From a virus: DNA of 34,899 nucleotides. This document shows positions 23,353 through 29,647 of the stretch, piece by piece. Every line of letters starts with the position of its first letter. The stretch's first letter is position 1. A program made the translations under genes and the position numbers. The stretch lies in IMG/VR virus record IMGVR_UViG_3300037882_000454, positions 1-34,899 of that record; one strand, 5' to 3'. The notes below the pieces were generated by a model. The model was given only the letters and a program-made list of their open reading frames with translations. It searched no databases and had not been told where the DNA came from.

Positions 23353-23430
23353 TGTGTTGCATCACGTCTCAATATCTGGATAATAGGAACTGTAGCAAGT
23401 AACTCAACAACTAACTAAGGAACTACTAAA

Positions 23431-23652
23431 ATGAACTTTACTTATGAGCAACGCATGGCATTACTTGAGATTGTAAAACAACAAGCGAATGAGCAATTTA
23501 GTATTTGTCACGAGATTGACATGAAATTCAAGGGAGATGATAACACGATGCGAAACGATAAGCGTGACTACTGGATGCATGAGCAGGACAGAGCCTATAA
23601 AAAGTGGGACATGCTTATCACTATTAGAGACGCTTTAAAAGAATCAGTTTAA
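23431..23652 (+). CDS. Early hypothetical protein
   Basis: This encodes 73 residues, helical and charged (EQRMALLEIVKQQANEQFSI, then YWMHEQDRAYKKWDMLITIRDAL). AAGGA lies upstream of the ATG. It is the first rightward gene, so it is likely made at once after infection. No family is recognised; no membrane segment or metal motif is present. An 8-bp stem with two G-U pairs (AGGGCATT-CTTAG-AGTGCTCT, near 23665-23685) follows the stop and may limit read-through. Confidence 0.6.
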   Translation: MNFTYEQRMALLEIVKQQANEQFSICHEIDMKFKGDDNTMRNDKRDYWMHEQDRAYKKWDMLITIRDALKESV

Positions 23653-23729
23653 AGCTTATACATAGGGCATTCTTAGAGTGCTCTACAATATAGGTTTTCA
23701 TTTGTCGCTAATTACAAAGGGGTTTTAAT

Positions 23730-24377
23730 ATGATTAAACTAAGCAAAACAAGCAAATTGGACGGGATACAATCTTGGAGCCTTAACGCTCTCGAGACATG
23801 CCAAGGCTCAAAAGATTTAGTCACTGGTGAGCTCGTACCGGCATGCCAAGGTTGCTATGCAACAACGGGTAATTACAGGTTCCCCAATGTAAGAGCTCCT
23901 CGAGATTTCAACAAAGAGGACTGGAAAAGAGACGCATGGGTAAGTGACATGGTACAGGCATTGGATAGCTCTAGATATTTCCGCTGGTTCGATAGCGGTG
24001 ACATGTACGATTTAAGACTAGCAGAGAAGATTCTCGAGGTAATGCAAAAAACTCCATGGGTTAAACATTGGCTCCCTACTCGCATGCATAAATTCAATAA
24101 GTACGATACAGTTATCAATGCAATGATGAAGCTTGAGAATGTTGTTGTTCGCTTGAGTAGCGATAGCGTAACCGGTGAAATCATTAACGGCTTAACAACG
24201 TCTACAATTTTCAGCGATACAGTACCGGCGGGAGCTTTTGAATGCAGAGCTTACGAAAATGCCGGTAAGTGCAACGGTTGCAGAGCATGTTACAATAAGG
24301 ACGTTAGCGTTATCGCTTACAAGGCACATGGTGTTAAAATGGCTAAAGTTATCAAAATTCTAAGTGTTAAAGGGTAA
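23730..24377 (+). CDS. Gp88-like cysteine-rich phage protein
   Basis: This encodes 215 residues. It begins LDGIQSWSLNALETCQGS, then VPACQGCYATTGNYRF, RAPRDFNKEDWKRDAWVSDM, FRWFDSGDMYDLRLAEKILEVM and HWLPTRMHKFNK, and closes with four cysteines in KCNGCRACYNKD. This matches the family I know as GP88 (PF17338), first described in mycobacteriophages. Cys24, Cys39 and Cys42 and the later Cys cluster look like an iron-sulfur or zinc site, and the fold has been likened to radical SAM enzymes, but the activity is not established to my knowledge. It is the largest protein of the early cluster and has AAAGGGG before its ATG. Confidence 0.7.
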   Translation: MIKLSKTSKLDGIQSWSLNALETCQGSKDLVTGELVPACQGCYATTGNYRFPNVRAPRDFNKEDWKRDAWVSDMVQALDSSRYFRWFDSGDMYDLRLAEKILEVMQKTPWVKHWLPTRMHKFNKYDTVINAMMKLENVVVRLSSDSVTGEIINGLTTSTIFSDTVPAGAFECRAYENAGKCNGCRACYNKDVSVIAYKAHGVKMAKVIKILSVKG

Positions 24378-24381
24378 TGGT

Positions 24382-24552
24382 ATGAAAAAATTCAAAGTGA
24401 TAGTAGCGAGTACGATTATTTATGAGGCAGAGATTGAGGCAGAGCACTGGTCACAAATTCATGCTGATTTTGATAATGGAAAGTTTGACTTTACAGAGTG
24501 GGAGCAGGTAGAATTAGAATCTGAAATTGAAACGATTAAAGAGGTTAAGTAA
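24382..24552 (+). CDS. Early hypothetical protein
   Basis: This encodes 56 residues from the ATG at 24382; a GTG at 24364 would extend it into the Gp88-like gene. AAAGGG lies about 8 bases upstream. The sequence KKFKVIVASTIIYEAEIEAEHWSQIHADF, then EWEQVELESEIETIKEV looks like a small beta-alpha domain with a strongly acidic second half. A KFKVxVxSxxxYEAExEAExxxxA pattern is common in small phage proteins of unknown role. Confidence 0.6.
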   Translation: MKKFKVIVASTIIYEAEIEAEHWSQIHADFDNGKFDFTEWEQVELESEIETIKEVK

Positions 24553-24725
24553 TGGAAAATTTTAGTAACCGTGACAGAGTTGTTATATTATTGTCGCTAT
24601 TCTCTCGGGAGAGAGATTTAAACAATAGTATCAGTGATGCTAGAAAATACGGGTTAACTCACCTCGAAAAACTCGAGGATGAATTGACAGAGGTTTTAAA
24701 CTTACAAAAAAGGGTGATGCAATGA
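24552..24725 (+). CDS. Early hypothetical protein
   Basis: This encodes 57 residues, too short for usual cut-offs. It shares bases with both neighbours (TAATG at its start, ATGA at its end), which supports it. The product is helical and charged (SREDRVVILLSLFSRE-type start, then HLEKLEDELTEVLNLQKRV). No family is recognised. Confidence 0.5.
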   Translation: MENFSNRDRVVILLSLFSRERDLNNSISDARKYGLTHLEKLEDELTEVLNLQKRVMQ

Positions 24726-24931
24726 GAACATTATTTGAGTACAGTGCACTGGATCGATTAGAGGATAAAGTACGGGATAAGTACGCGGTTGAAATGCTTG
24801 GTACTATCTTAGATGATAAGGACAAGTATCATTATGATATTGAAGAGATGATAGATTATTTCATCACTGAACTAGGTAATGCAGATTTCATTAGAATGTA
24901 TGAAAAGATTATGGAAAAGAGGATAAAATGA
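24722..24931 (+). CDS. Early hypothetical acidic protein
   Basis: This encodes 69 residues, acidic and helical with many Asp, Glu and Tyr (LDDKDKYHYDIEEMIDYFITEL). It starts as ATGA with the previous gene and ends as ATGA with the next. No motif is recognised. Small acidic early proteins of phages often act as inhibitors or DNA mimics, but nothing here shows this. Confidence 0.55.
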   Translation: MRTLFEYSALDRLEDKVRDKYAVEMLGTILDDKDKYHYDIEEMIDYFITELGNADFIRMYEKIMEKRIK

Positions 24932-25314
24932 ACTTTATTAAAGCTAACCCAAGAGAGTACTCAGATGAACGCAACGATTGTACGGTACGTGCAACAAGCT
25001 TAGCACTCAACAAGCCATACAAAGAGATCCATAAGGTCTATAGTGATAATGGTAGAAGATGGGGTAAGGGATGCGATGGTTTCACGATAGAGCGTGTTAT
25101 CAAGCATTATGTAGGTGACAGCTATAGCAAAAGATCCGCTACAATTCACGGTAGAATAACGTTAGCGAGATTCTTAAAAGATTATCCCCAAGGGCATTGG
25201 GTAGTTGTTAGACGTGGGCATGCTTTTGCGGTTATAGACGGTGTAGCACACGATGCAGATATTAGTTGTTGTGGAGCTCGTTGCGTGGTATTATTAGCAT
25301 ACAAAGTTAAATAA
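24928..25314 (+). CDS. Putative C39-like cysteine peptidase
   Basis: This encodes 128 residues. It has ERNDCTVRATSLALNKPYKEIHKVY, the typical nucleophile segment (Cys18 at the start of a helix), then GHWVVVRRGHAFAVIDGVAHD, which provides His98 and Asp104. The order Cys, His, Asp with a helix and beta strands is that of papain-fold C39-like peptidases, which also occur in small phage proteins. A substrate cannot be inferred. It could process host or phage proteins early in infection or act as an amidase. Conservation of all three residues suggests it is active. It overlaps its upstream neighbour as ATGA. Confidence 0.6.
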   Translation: MNFIKANPREYSDERNDCTVRATSLALNKPYKEIHKVYSDNGRRWGKGCDGFTIERVIKHYVGDSYSKRSATIHGRITLARFLKDYPQGHWVVVRRGHAFAVIDGVAHDADISCCGARCVVLLAYKVK

Positions 25315-25326
25315 AGGGTAATGATT

Positions 25327-25557
25327 ATGAATAAAGTAGAGAGAATTCTAAACAGTAACGGTAAGATTTTTACGGTAACATTCGTTAAAAAGGATGGATC
25401 TATCAGGGTTTTAAACGGTAGATTAGGGGTCGAGAAGCATCTTAAAGGAGGTCAGTGTACACTTGATAAGGATAAGTTCATTATCGTGTATGACCTCAAG
25501 GCAGAGGGTTATAGAGCAGTTGATAAGGACGCTATCCTAGATGTTGTCGGGGTATAG
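25327..25557 (+). CDS. SH3 beta-barrel fold phage protein
   Basis: This encodes 76 residues from the ATG at 25327 (AAAGGG eight bases upstream); the ATG at 25321 is only two bases from that site. The sequence ILNSNGKIFTVTFVKKDGSIRVLNGRLGVEKHLKGG, then FIIVYDLKAEGYRAVDKDAIL matches small phage and bacterial proteins annotated as SH3 beta-barrel fold. Such domains bind nucleic acids or protein partners. The specific role is unknown. Confidence 0.7.
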   Translation: MNKVERILNSNGKIFTVTFVKKDGSIRVLNGRLGVEKHLKGGQCTLDKDKFIIVYDLKAEGYRAVDKDAILDVVGV

Positions 25558-25594
25558 GGAAGCTGAGTTTTATTAATTAAATCAAGGAGTTATT

Positions 25595-25747
25595 ATGTAT
25601 GATTTTGGCAGAGCACACAGACAAGCATTCTTAGAAGAGGAAAAGATTAACCGTAAGCATGAGCGTCAGGCATATTGGTTATTGCTTATCACGAGCACTT
25701 ATGTTATTATTCACATGAGTATTTATTTATATAGGACTTACTTATGA
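25595..25747 (+). CDS. Small single-pass membrane protein
   Basis: This encodes 50 residues, too short for usual cut-offs. The ATG at 25595 has AAGGAG at good distance. The first 25 residues are charged (EEEKINRKHERQ), and residues 27-47 (YWLLLITSTYVIIHMSIYLY) form one membrane segment. It ends as ATGA with the next gene. An early membrane protein could take part in superinfection exclusion, but this is only a possibility. Confidence 0.55.
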   Translation: MYDFGRAHRQAFLEEEKINRKHERQAYWLLLITSTYVIIHMSIYLYRTYL

Positions 25748-25890
25748 AAATCAAAGCCATTGAAGTTAAGTTTATTTGGGAGGATGATAGCGACAATGAA
25801 GTAGCTAGATTCTTACCTGACAGGACGATGCGAGAGATTGAAATCTTTGCAGATTATTGGGAGCAAGAATATGGTAACGTGGAGGAGTGA
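25744..25890 (+). CDS. Early hypothetical acidic protein
   Basis: This encodes 48 residues, too short for usual cut-offs. The frame is supported by the ATGA overlap with the previous gene and the close start of the next. It has an IKAIEVKFIWEDDSDNEV strand-type start and an acidic helix (REIEIFADYWEQEYGNVEE). No family is recognised. Confidence 0.5.
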   Translation: MKIKAIEVKFIWEDDSDNEVARFLPDRTMREIEIFADYWEQEYGNVEE

Positions 25891-25892
25891 TT

Positions 25893-26051
25893 ATGTATTA
25901 TGAAGAAGAGATTACTAGAAAAGAATACGATAGACTGTATGATAATTACTTTGATCTGTTACGTGATTATGCAGAGCTGATTACATACCTACAAAGCAAT
26001 TCAAGCTTAACTTATCAAGCATTCTTAGCACAAAAGGAAATAAAGTTATGA
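25893..26051 (+). CDS. Early hypothetical protein
   Basis: This encodes 52 residues, too short for usual cut-offs. GGAGGAGTG, the end of the preceding gene, serves as a strong ribosome binding site, and the stop overlaps the next start as ATGA. The product is helical and Tyr-rich (ITRKEYDRLYDNYFDLLRDY). No family is recognised. Confidence 0.5.
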   Translation: MYYEEEITRKEYDRLYDNYFDLLRDYAELITYLQSNSSLTYQAFLAQKEIKL

Positions 26052-26239
26052 AGATTTACCGTATATTAGACGAAGATAACCACTTATACCGTGTAGTAAA
26101 GGATGAATGGGAGCGTGACAGACTACTCGCTATTGATTCTCGGTTTAAATGTGATACAATAGTTATGCATAAAGTTTTTAACAAGAAGGACGATGCCTAC
26201 ACTTGGGCATACAACAAAGTAGGAGAGTGTTTATTATGA
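26048..26239 (+). CDS. Early hypothetical protein
   Basis: This encodes 63 residues, mixed alpha/beta in appearance (MKIYRILDEDNHLYRVVKDE, then KVFNKKDDAYTWAYNKV). It starts as ATGA with the previous gene, which carries GGAAAT close before, and ends as ATGA with the next. No family is recognised. Confidence 0.55.
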   Translation: MKIYRILDEDNHLYRVVKDEWERDRLLAIDSRFKCDTIVMHKVFNKKDDAYTWAYNKVGECLL

Positions 26240-26433
26240 AAGTTATTATAGGTGAGATTTATTTCACTAATGATCCTGATGATCAAAAAAATAGTAAAGC
26301 AGAAGTTATAGGTGATTATAAAATAGTTGATATGACTGATGAAGAGTTGAATAAGTATGATGATGAAGGCGGTGACTGGGTTAGTGAAGAATTTAGAGGT
26401 AAGATTTACCACATAGAGGAAATTAAATTATGA
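26236..26433 (+). CDS. Early hypothetical acidic protein
   Basis: This encodes 65 residues from the ATG at 26236, which overlaps the previous stop as ATGA and has GTAGGAG upstream. The product is acidic, with MKVIIGEIYFTNDPDD and MTDEELNKYDDEGGDWVSEE, and a YHIEEIKL ending. It looks like a small beta domain. No family is recognised. A reading from 26203 would start inside the preceding gene and is not supported. Confidence 0.55.
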   Translation: MKVIIGEIYFTNDPDDQKNSKAEVIGDYKIVDMTDEELNKYDDEGGDWVSEEFRGKIYHIEEIKL

Positions 26434-26639
26434 GATGCAGATGCTGTGATAAAAACCTTAGTGATTTTGAGAGTACCCGTAAGCATGTGACTACCGGTGA
26501 GTACATCGACATGTGCAACCAGTGCTACGGAACCATTGATAAACAAGTACTTAGCTATGAAAGATATGATTTGTATGATGAAGAACAAGACGATTTGGGA
26601 TCTGAGTTGGATGATTTGGATTTTAGTGTTGACAAGTAG
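26430..26639 (+). CDS. Small zinc-finger protein
   Basis: This encodes 69 residues. Two CXXC knuckles (CRCC with Cys3-Cys6 and CNQC, about 23 residues apart) form a treble-clef or ribbon-type zinc site: MRCRCCDKNLSDFESTRKH, then TTGEYIDMCNQCYG. The rest is very acidic. The same CKCC..LSDFESTRK..TGEYxDMCNxC pattern occurs in other phages. It may contact nucleic acid or host proteins. The -35 box of the next promoter lies in its last codons. Confidence 0.7.
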   Translation: MRCRCCDKNLSDFESTRKHVTTGEYIDMCNQCYGTIDKQVLSYERYDLYDEEQDDLGSELDDLDFSVDK

Positions 26640-26657
26640 TATTATTTATGGTATTTT
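26629..26657 (+). promoter_or_regulatory. Rightward promoter with extended -10 before the primase region
   Basis: TTGACA (26629-26634), 17 bases, then TATTTT (26652-26657) preceded by TGG, the extended -10 element. The -10 matches consensus at four of six bases; the extended element compensates. It lies at the end of the zinc-finger gene and precedes a 95-base gap. That gap also holds GAGTAGATACTTTAAAGATACTC-like symmetry, split here as GAGTA ... TACTC around CTTTAAAG, near 26680-26702. Confidence 0.55.
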
Positions 26658-26734
26658 TTAACTCTATAGTATACTGATGAGTAGATACTTTAAAGATACT
26701 CTAATATTAATAACTAATAAAGATAGGAATAATT

Positions 26735-26902
26735 ATGTTAGTCTTTGAGAATGACTGGGATGCAGAACAGTGTATGTATCACCACACTTTGTCGGATCTA
26801 GTGTCGTTTGTTGAGATGTACGGATGGGATAGAGTGATACAGGATATCGCAGACTATCATCATAAGAAGATGTTACATGAACAATCTAAAGAGATGGCAT
26901 AG
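26735..26902 (+). CDS. Hypothetical protein upstream of primase
   Basis: This encodes 55 residues, too short for usual cut-offs. ATAGGAAT lies upstream of the ATG at 26735. The product is acidic at the start (LVFENDWDAEQCMYHHTLSD), then helical (LVSFVEMYGWDRVIQDIADYHHKKM). It is rich in His and Met. I recognise no family. It is the first gene after the promoter at 26629-26657. Confidence 0.5.
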   Translation: MLVFENDWDAEQCMYHHTLSDLVSFVEMYGWDRVIQDIADYHHKKMLHEQSKEMA

Positions 26903-26922
26903 TATATTATGTGGGCACGTTT

Positions 26923-27087
26923 ATGTTAGAAGAAGACTTAACTACATGGCTTAACTTTTTAGAGATCTTCTCAGAGATCTATCCGGATACGTACAACACA
27001 CCGGAGAAGGCACTGGAAGGTTACAATGAAACAATGGAACACTACAACAATATATTAATACTGTTAAGGAAAGGAAAGGGTACTTAA
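26923..27087 (+). CDS. Hypothetical protein directly before primase
   Basis: This encodes 54 residues, too short for usual cut-offs. The ATG at 26923 is chosen; an in-frame GTG at 26911 is an alternative. It is acidic and helical (EEDLTTWLNFLEIFSEIY, then GYNETMEHYNNILILLRKGKGT). Its stop is immediately followed by the GTG of the primase gene, and its last codons supply the AAGGAAAGG used as ribosome binding site there, so the two genes are coupled. Confidence 0.5.
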   Translation: MLEEDLTTWLNFLEIFSEIYPDTYNTPEKALEGYNETMEHYNNILILLRKGKGT

Positions 27088-28728
27088 GTGATTGATTTAG
27101 AAGAGAAATCTAGAGCAATTCGAACGCACGTTTCATGCAAAGACTGTGGATCTAGTGATGCGTTGACTATTTATGATGATGGTCACACCCATTGCTTCAG
27201 CTGTAACAAGACTACACAGCCTCCTAGAGACGCATTAGGTATACAGGTAGGATCACCTATTAAGAAAGAATTTAAATTGAATACAGAGAGTTTTAAGGGC
27301 ATTCCTGAGGATGCTAAGGCACAACATCATACCGATAGAGGTATCTCTAAGACTACTGCTGAAGTATTCGGTGTTGTTAGTACTGCTGATACAGTGTACT
27401 TTCCTTACTATAACCTTACGAATAGCTTGGTAGCTGTTAAGAAGCGTGGTGTTACAGAGAAGACATTCAAGTCAGACGGTGCGTGGAGTGATGCTACTCT
27501 GTTCGGACAGCAGTTGTTCAACGCAGGGGGTAAAGCTATCACATTGGTAGAGGGTGAGTTCGATGCACTAGCATGCTATCAGATGACTGGCTCACGGTTC
27601 CCAGTGGTGTCGATCCGTAACGGTGCAGGTAATGCAGTGAAAGATTGTCGTGCTCAGTACGAGTACCTCGATAGCTTCGAGAAGATTGTTATTTGCTTTG
27701 ATGCTGATGAGCAAGGTAGGACTGCAGCCACTCAGGTAGCTGAGCTGTTCGGTGCTAAGGCTCACGTGTTCAACCACAATGGTACTAAGTTTAAGGACGC
27801 ATGCGATTACTTAGCTAACAATGAGATGAAGTTATTCGTTGATAAGTGGTGGAGTGCAGACAAGTACGTACCGGACGGTATCGTTGCAGGTTCTACTCTA
27901 TGGGAGCAGGTCAACGCACCAGTTGCCAAGGCAGATGTGATGTACCCGTACAACGGCATTAACGATTTAACCTATGGCATCCGTAAAGGTGAGCTAGTAA
28001 CAGTGACTGCAGGATCAGGCTTAGGTAAGTCTCAGTTCTTATGTGAGATTGTATGGCAGATTTTGTGCACCAGTAAAGAAAACATTGGCTTAATGTTCTT
28101 AGAAGAATCAGTTAAGAAGACTGCACAATCTCTAATGAGCTTAGCTGTAAACAAACCATTGCATCTACCTGACAGTGATGCTACAGAAGAAGAAAGAAAG
28201 TATGCGTTTAACGAAACTCTTGGTACTGATAGACTATATCTTTTTGACCATTTTGGTAGTACCAGTATTGATAATATCATTAACAGGGTTCGGTTCATGG
28301 CAAAAGGACTTGATTGTCAGTACGTGTTTTTGGATCACGTTTCGATTGTTATATCTGCACAAGAATCAGGTGACGAAAGAAAAGCCTTAGACGAGATTAT
28401 GACTAAGCTTCGCATGTTAGTACAAGAGACCGGTATCTGTTTGTTCGTGGTGTCACACCTCAAGAGACCTAGTGATAAGGGTCACGAAGAGGGAGCTGCA
28501 ACATCACTGGCACAGCTACGTGGATCAGGATCTATTGCACAGCTAAGCGATATCGTTATCGGACTTGAGCGTAACGGACAGCATACTGATGTAACTGAAC
28601 GTAACACTACACATGTACGTGTACTTAAGAATAGATTCAGTGGACTGACTGGTAAAGCTTGTCGCTTGTTGTACAGTCGTAACACAGGACGTATGATGGA
28701 GATGCCAAGTGAAGAAGCTGGACTATAA
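27088..28728 (+). CDS. Primase-helicase (T7 gp4-like)
   Basis: This encodes 546 residues from a GTG at 27088. A zinc-binding domain comes first (Cys17, Cys20, Cys36, Cys39), then a TOPRIM primase domain (EGEFDAL with Glu155; CFDADEQGR with Asp205 and Asp207), then a DnaB-family helicase domain with Walker A GSGLGKS (309-315), Walker B YVFLDHVS, and VVSHLKRP followed by LRGSGSIAQLSDIVIGLERN. It unwinds DNA at the fork and lays primers. The single polypeptide with zinc finger is like the full-length T7 form. It is the first large replication gene, downstream of the promoter at 26629. Confidence 0.92.
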   Translation: MIDLEEKSRAIRTHVSCKDCGSSDALTIYDDGHTHCFSCNKTTQPPRDALGIQVGSPIKKEFKLNTESFKGIPEDAKAQHHTDRGISKTTAEVFGVVSTADTVYFPYYNLTNSLVAVKKRGVTEKTFKSDGAWSDATLFGQQLFNAGGKAITLVEGEFDALACYQMTGSRFPVVSIRNGAGNAVKDCRAQYEYLDSFEKIVICFDADEQGRTAATQVAELFGAKAHVFNHNGTKFKDACDYLANNEMKLFVDKWWSADKYVPDGIVAGSTLWEQVNAPVAKADVMYPYNGINDLTYGIRKGELVTVTAGSGLGKSQFLCEIVWQILCTSKENIGLMFLEESVKKTAQSLMSLAVNKPLHLPDSDATEEERKYAFNETLGTDRLYLFDHFGSTSIDNIINRVRFMAKGLDCQYVFLDHVSIVISAQESGDERKALDEIMTKLRMLVQETGICLFVVSHLKRPSDKGHEEGAATSLAQLRGSGSIAQLSDIVIGLERNGQHTDVTERNTTHVRVLKNRFSGLTGKACRLLYSRNTGRMMEMPSEEAGL

Positions 28729-28756
28729 AGTTAATAACGAGGACTATAAAGTTAAT
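28720..28756 (+). repeat. Tandem duplication at the primase gene end
   Basis: The sequence ggactataaagttaat occurs at 28720-28735 and again at 28741-28756, with a period of 21 bases. The first copy holds the last two codons and stop of the primase gene; the second copy is intergenic and leads into the next ATG. It looks like a slippage duplication of the gene junction. Confidence 0.75.
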
Positions 28757-28967
28757 GGAAAATTTTATTAAAGGTATAACTGCACGACAACTCATCGAGA
28801 TGATTGCCAATGAATACATTGAGCTATCACATGATAAGGTTAGACTGCAACGTGATGATCACATCAAATGGTGTAAGCAGTGGTTAGATGAGAACAAGCC
28901 GGTTAGAACACCACTAGAACAGGTGTGGGATTATTGGGAAAGACATACTAAGGATAATGAGAAATGA
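28755..28967 (+). CDS. Hypothetical protein
   Basis: This encodes 70 residues, helical, with ITARQLIEMIANEYIELSHDKVRLQRDDHIKWCKQWLDENKP and an acidic/basic mixed tail. It starts within the second copy of the 21-base duplication, where AGGA sits about 12 bases upstream, which is further than usual. The stop overlaps the next start as ATGA. No family is recognised; a role in replication is only implied by location. Confidence 0.55.
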   Translation: MENFIKGITARQLIEMIANEYIELSHDKVRLQRDDHIKWCKQWLDENKPVRTPLEQVWDYWERHTKDNEK

Positions 28968-29167
28968 AACTATATGATTTAAAGAAGGGTGATAAGTTTA
29001 GAATCATCGATGAAGAACCTAGAGTACCAGTCGGTGCACCTGAAGCAGATCCTGATAAGGTGTATTGGTTTGGTAGTATCGATGGGATGTATAGCTACTG
29101 CAAAGATGGTGATGATGTTGTTCACTTCGCAGCTTGGACTGAGGTGGAGCTAGTTAATGAAGGTTAA
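28964..29167 (+). CDS. Small beta-barrel-like hypothetical protein
   Basis: This encodes 67 residues. The sequence LYDLKKGDKFRIIDEE, VYWFGSIDGMYSYCKD and VVHFAAWTEVELV indicates a small beta-barrel, with a DLKKGDxFRI opening found in many small phage proteins that control modifier or binding domains. I cannot name a family. It starts as ATGA with the previous gene. Confidence 0.6.
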   Translation: MKLYDLKKGDKFRIIDEEPRVPVGAPEADPDKVYWFGSIDGMYSYCKDGDDVVHFAAWTEVELVNEG

Positions 29168-29276
29168 GTTTGTTAAGCTACCTTGGTTCAAGGGAACACC
29201 AGTGTACTGGAATTTAGTTAGGTTAGGATATACAAGTTATAGATTCTTTTGTTTAGGAATCAGAGTATACAAATAA
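29157..29276 (+). CDS. Very small basic hypothetical protein
   Basis: This encodes 39 residues, basic and aromatic (VKFVKLPWFKGTPVYW, then YTSYRFFCLGIRVYK). The ATG at 29157 overlaps the last codons of the previous gene, with GGTGGAG upstream. The frame fills the space before the next gene, which supports it, but the length leaves doubt. Confidence 0.4.
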   Translation: MKVKFVKLPWFKGTPVYWNLVRLGYTSYRFFCLGIRVYK

Positions 29277-29318
29277 CATGTACTCAAAACAGCAAAACAG
29301 CGACACGTAGGAGGAAGA

Positions 29319-29489
29319 ATGAAACATAGACCATGTGGTAACGGCAAGGGTGACACACCTAGACCAATACAAGACAGAGAGAAGTTTGATAGTAACTGGG
29401 ATGCAATCTTTAAGAAGAAGGATAAGCAATATGATGAAGTGGACAGGGACAATCCTATGCCTGATCGGGATAGCACTAACAAGTCTTAA
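29319..29489 (+). CDS. Hydrophilic hypothetical protein overlapping a membrane protein gene
   Basis: This encodes 56 residues, strongly hydrophilic and rich in Lys and Asp (PCGNGKGDTPRPIQDREKFD, then AIFKKKDKQYDE). The ATG at 29319 has a near-perfect GGAGGAAGA directly upstream, the best ribosome binding site in this stretch. Its last 59 bases overlap the next gene in another frame. No family is recognised. Confidence 0.6.
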   Translation: MKHRPCGNGKGDTPRPIQDREKFDSNWDAIFKKKDKQYDEVDRDNPMPDRDSTNKS

Positions 29490-29640
29490 CATCTATCCTC
29501 TTAATCTGTGGTTTGGATTCATTGGATCAGCACTGTGGACTTATGCGGGGTTACGACAGCGAGACTATGCATTATTCATAGTAGAATTTGTAGCTGTTGT
29601 GATGTATTTAGGTGGATTAATTAAACATAGCATGGTATAA
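29431..29640 (+). CDS. Small membrane protein (DUF6552-like)
   Basis: This encodes 69 residues, with MMK; the ATG at 29434 is an equal choice. GGAT lies upstream. Two or three hydrophobic segments are present (TILCLIGIALTSLNIYPLN, WFGFIGSALWTYAGL, and FIVEFVAVVMYLGGLI), with the pattern of a small membrane family annotated DUF6552 in phages (LTSLNIYPLNxWxxxxGSxLW). A transport or membrane-protection role is possible. A longer reading from 29335 is unlikely because the hydrophilic gene already occupies that stretch. Confidence 0.65.
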   Translation: MMKWTGTILCLIGIALTSLNIYPLNLWFGFIGSALWTYAGLRQRDYALFIVEFVAVVMYLGGLIKHSMV

Positions 29641-29641
29641 T
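29613..29641 (+). promoter_or_regulatory. Candidate promoter with extended -10 immediately before DNA polymerase
   Basis: TGGTATAAT (29633-29641) is a perfect extended -10. A weak -35 (TGGATT, three of six) lies 17 bases upstream. The transcription start would fall at or within a base or two of the DNA polymerase ATG at 29648, so a transcript from it would be leaderless. Confidence 0.4.
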
Positions 29642-29647
29642 AATAGT

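Larger units (their letters stand above)
22737..23430. other. 694-base divergent control region without genes
   Basis: No convincing gene lies here on either strand; the longest open frames are about 50 codons and lack ribosome binding sites. The left two thirds (22737-23130) is very A+T rich and holds the strong leftward promoter, short repeats and hairpins. The stretch 23138-23310 is unusually G+C rich and strand-asymmetric, with CCCCGGGG (23154-23161) and CCCCCTCCCCC (23180-23190). The region separates the two divergent transcription blocks and lies next to the packaging genes. It may hold the replication origin and the packaging or terminal sequence, but none of these can be proven from the sequence. 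Confidence 0.6.

Noticed and set aside
23210-23362. A 50-codon minus-strand open frame in the control region
   Set aside because: No ribosome binding site precedes it and its composition is not coding-like; it lies antisense to the early leader.
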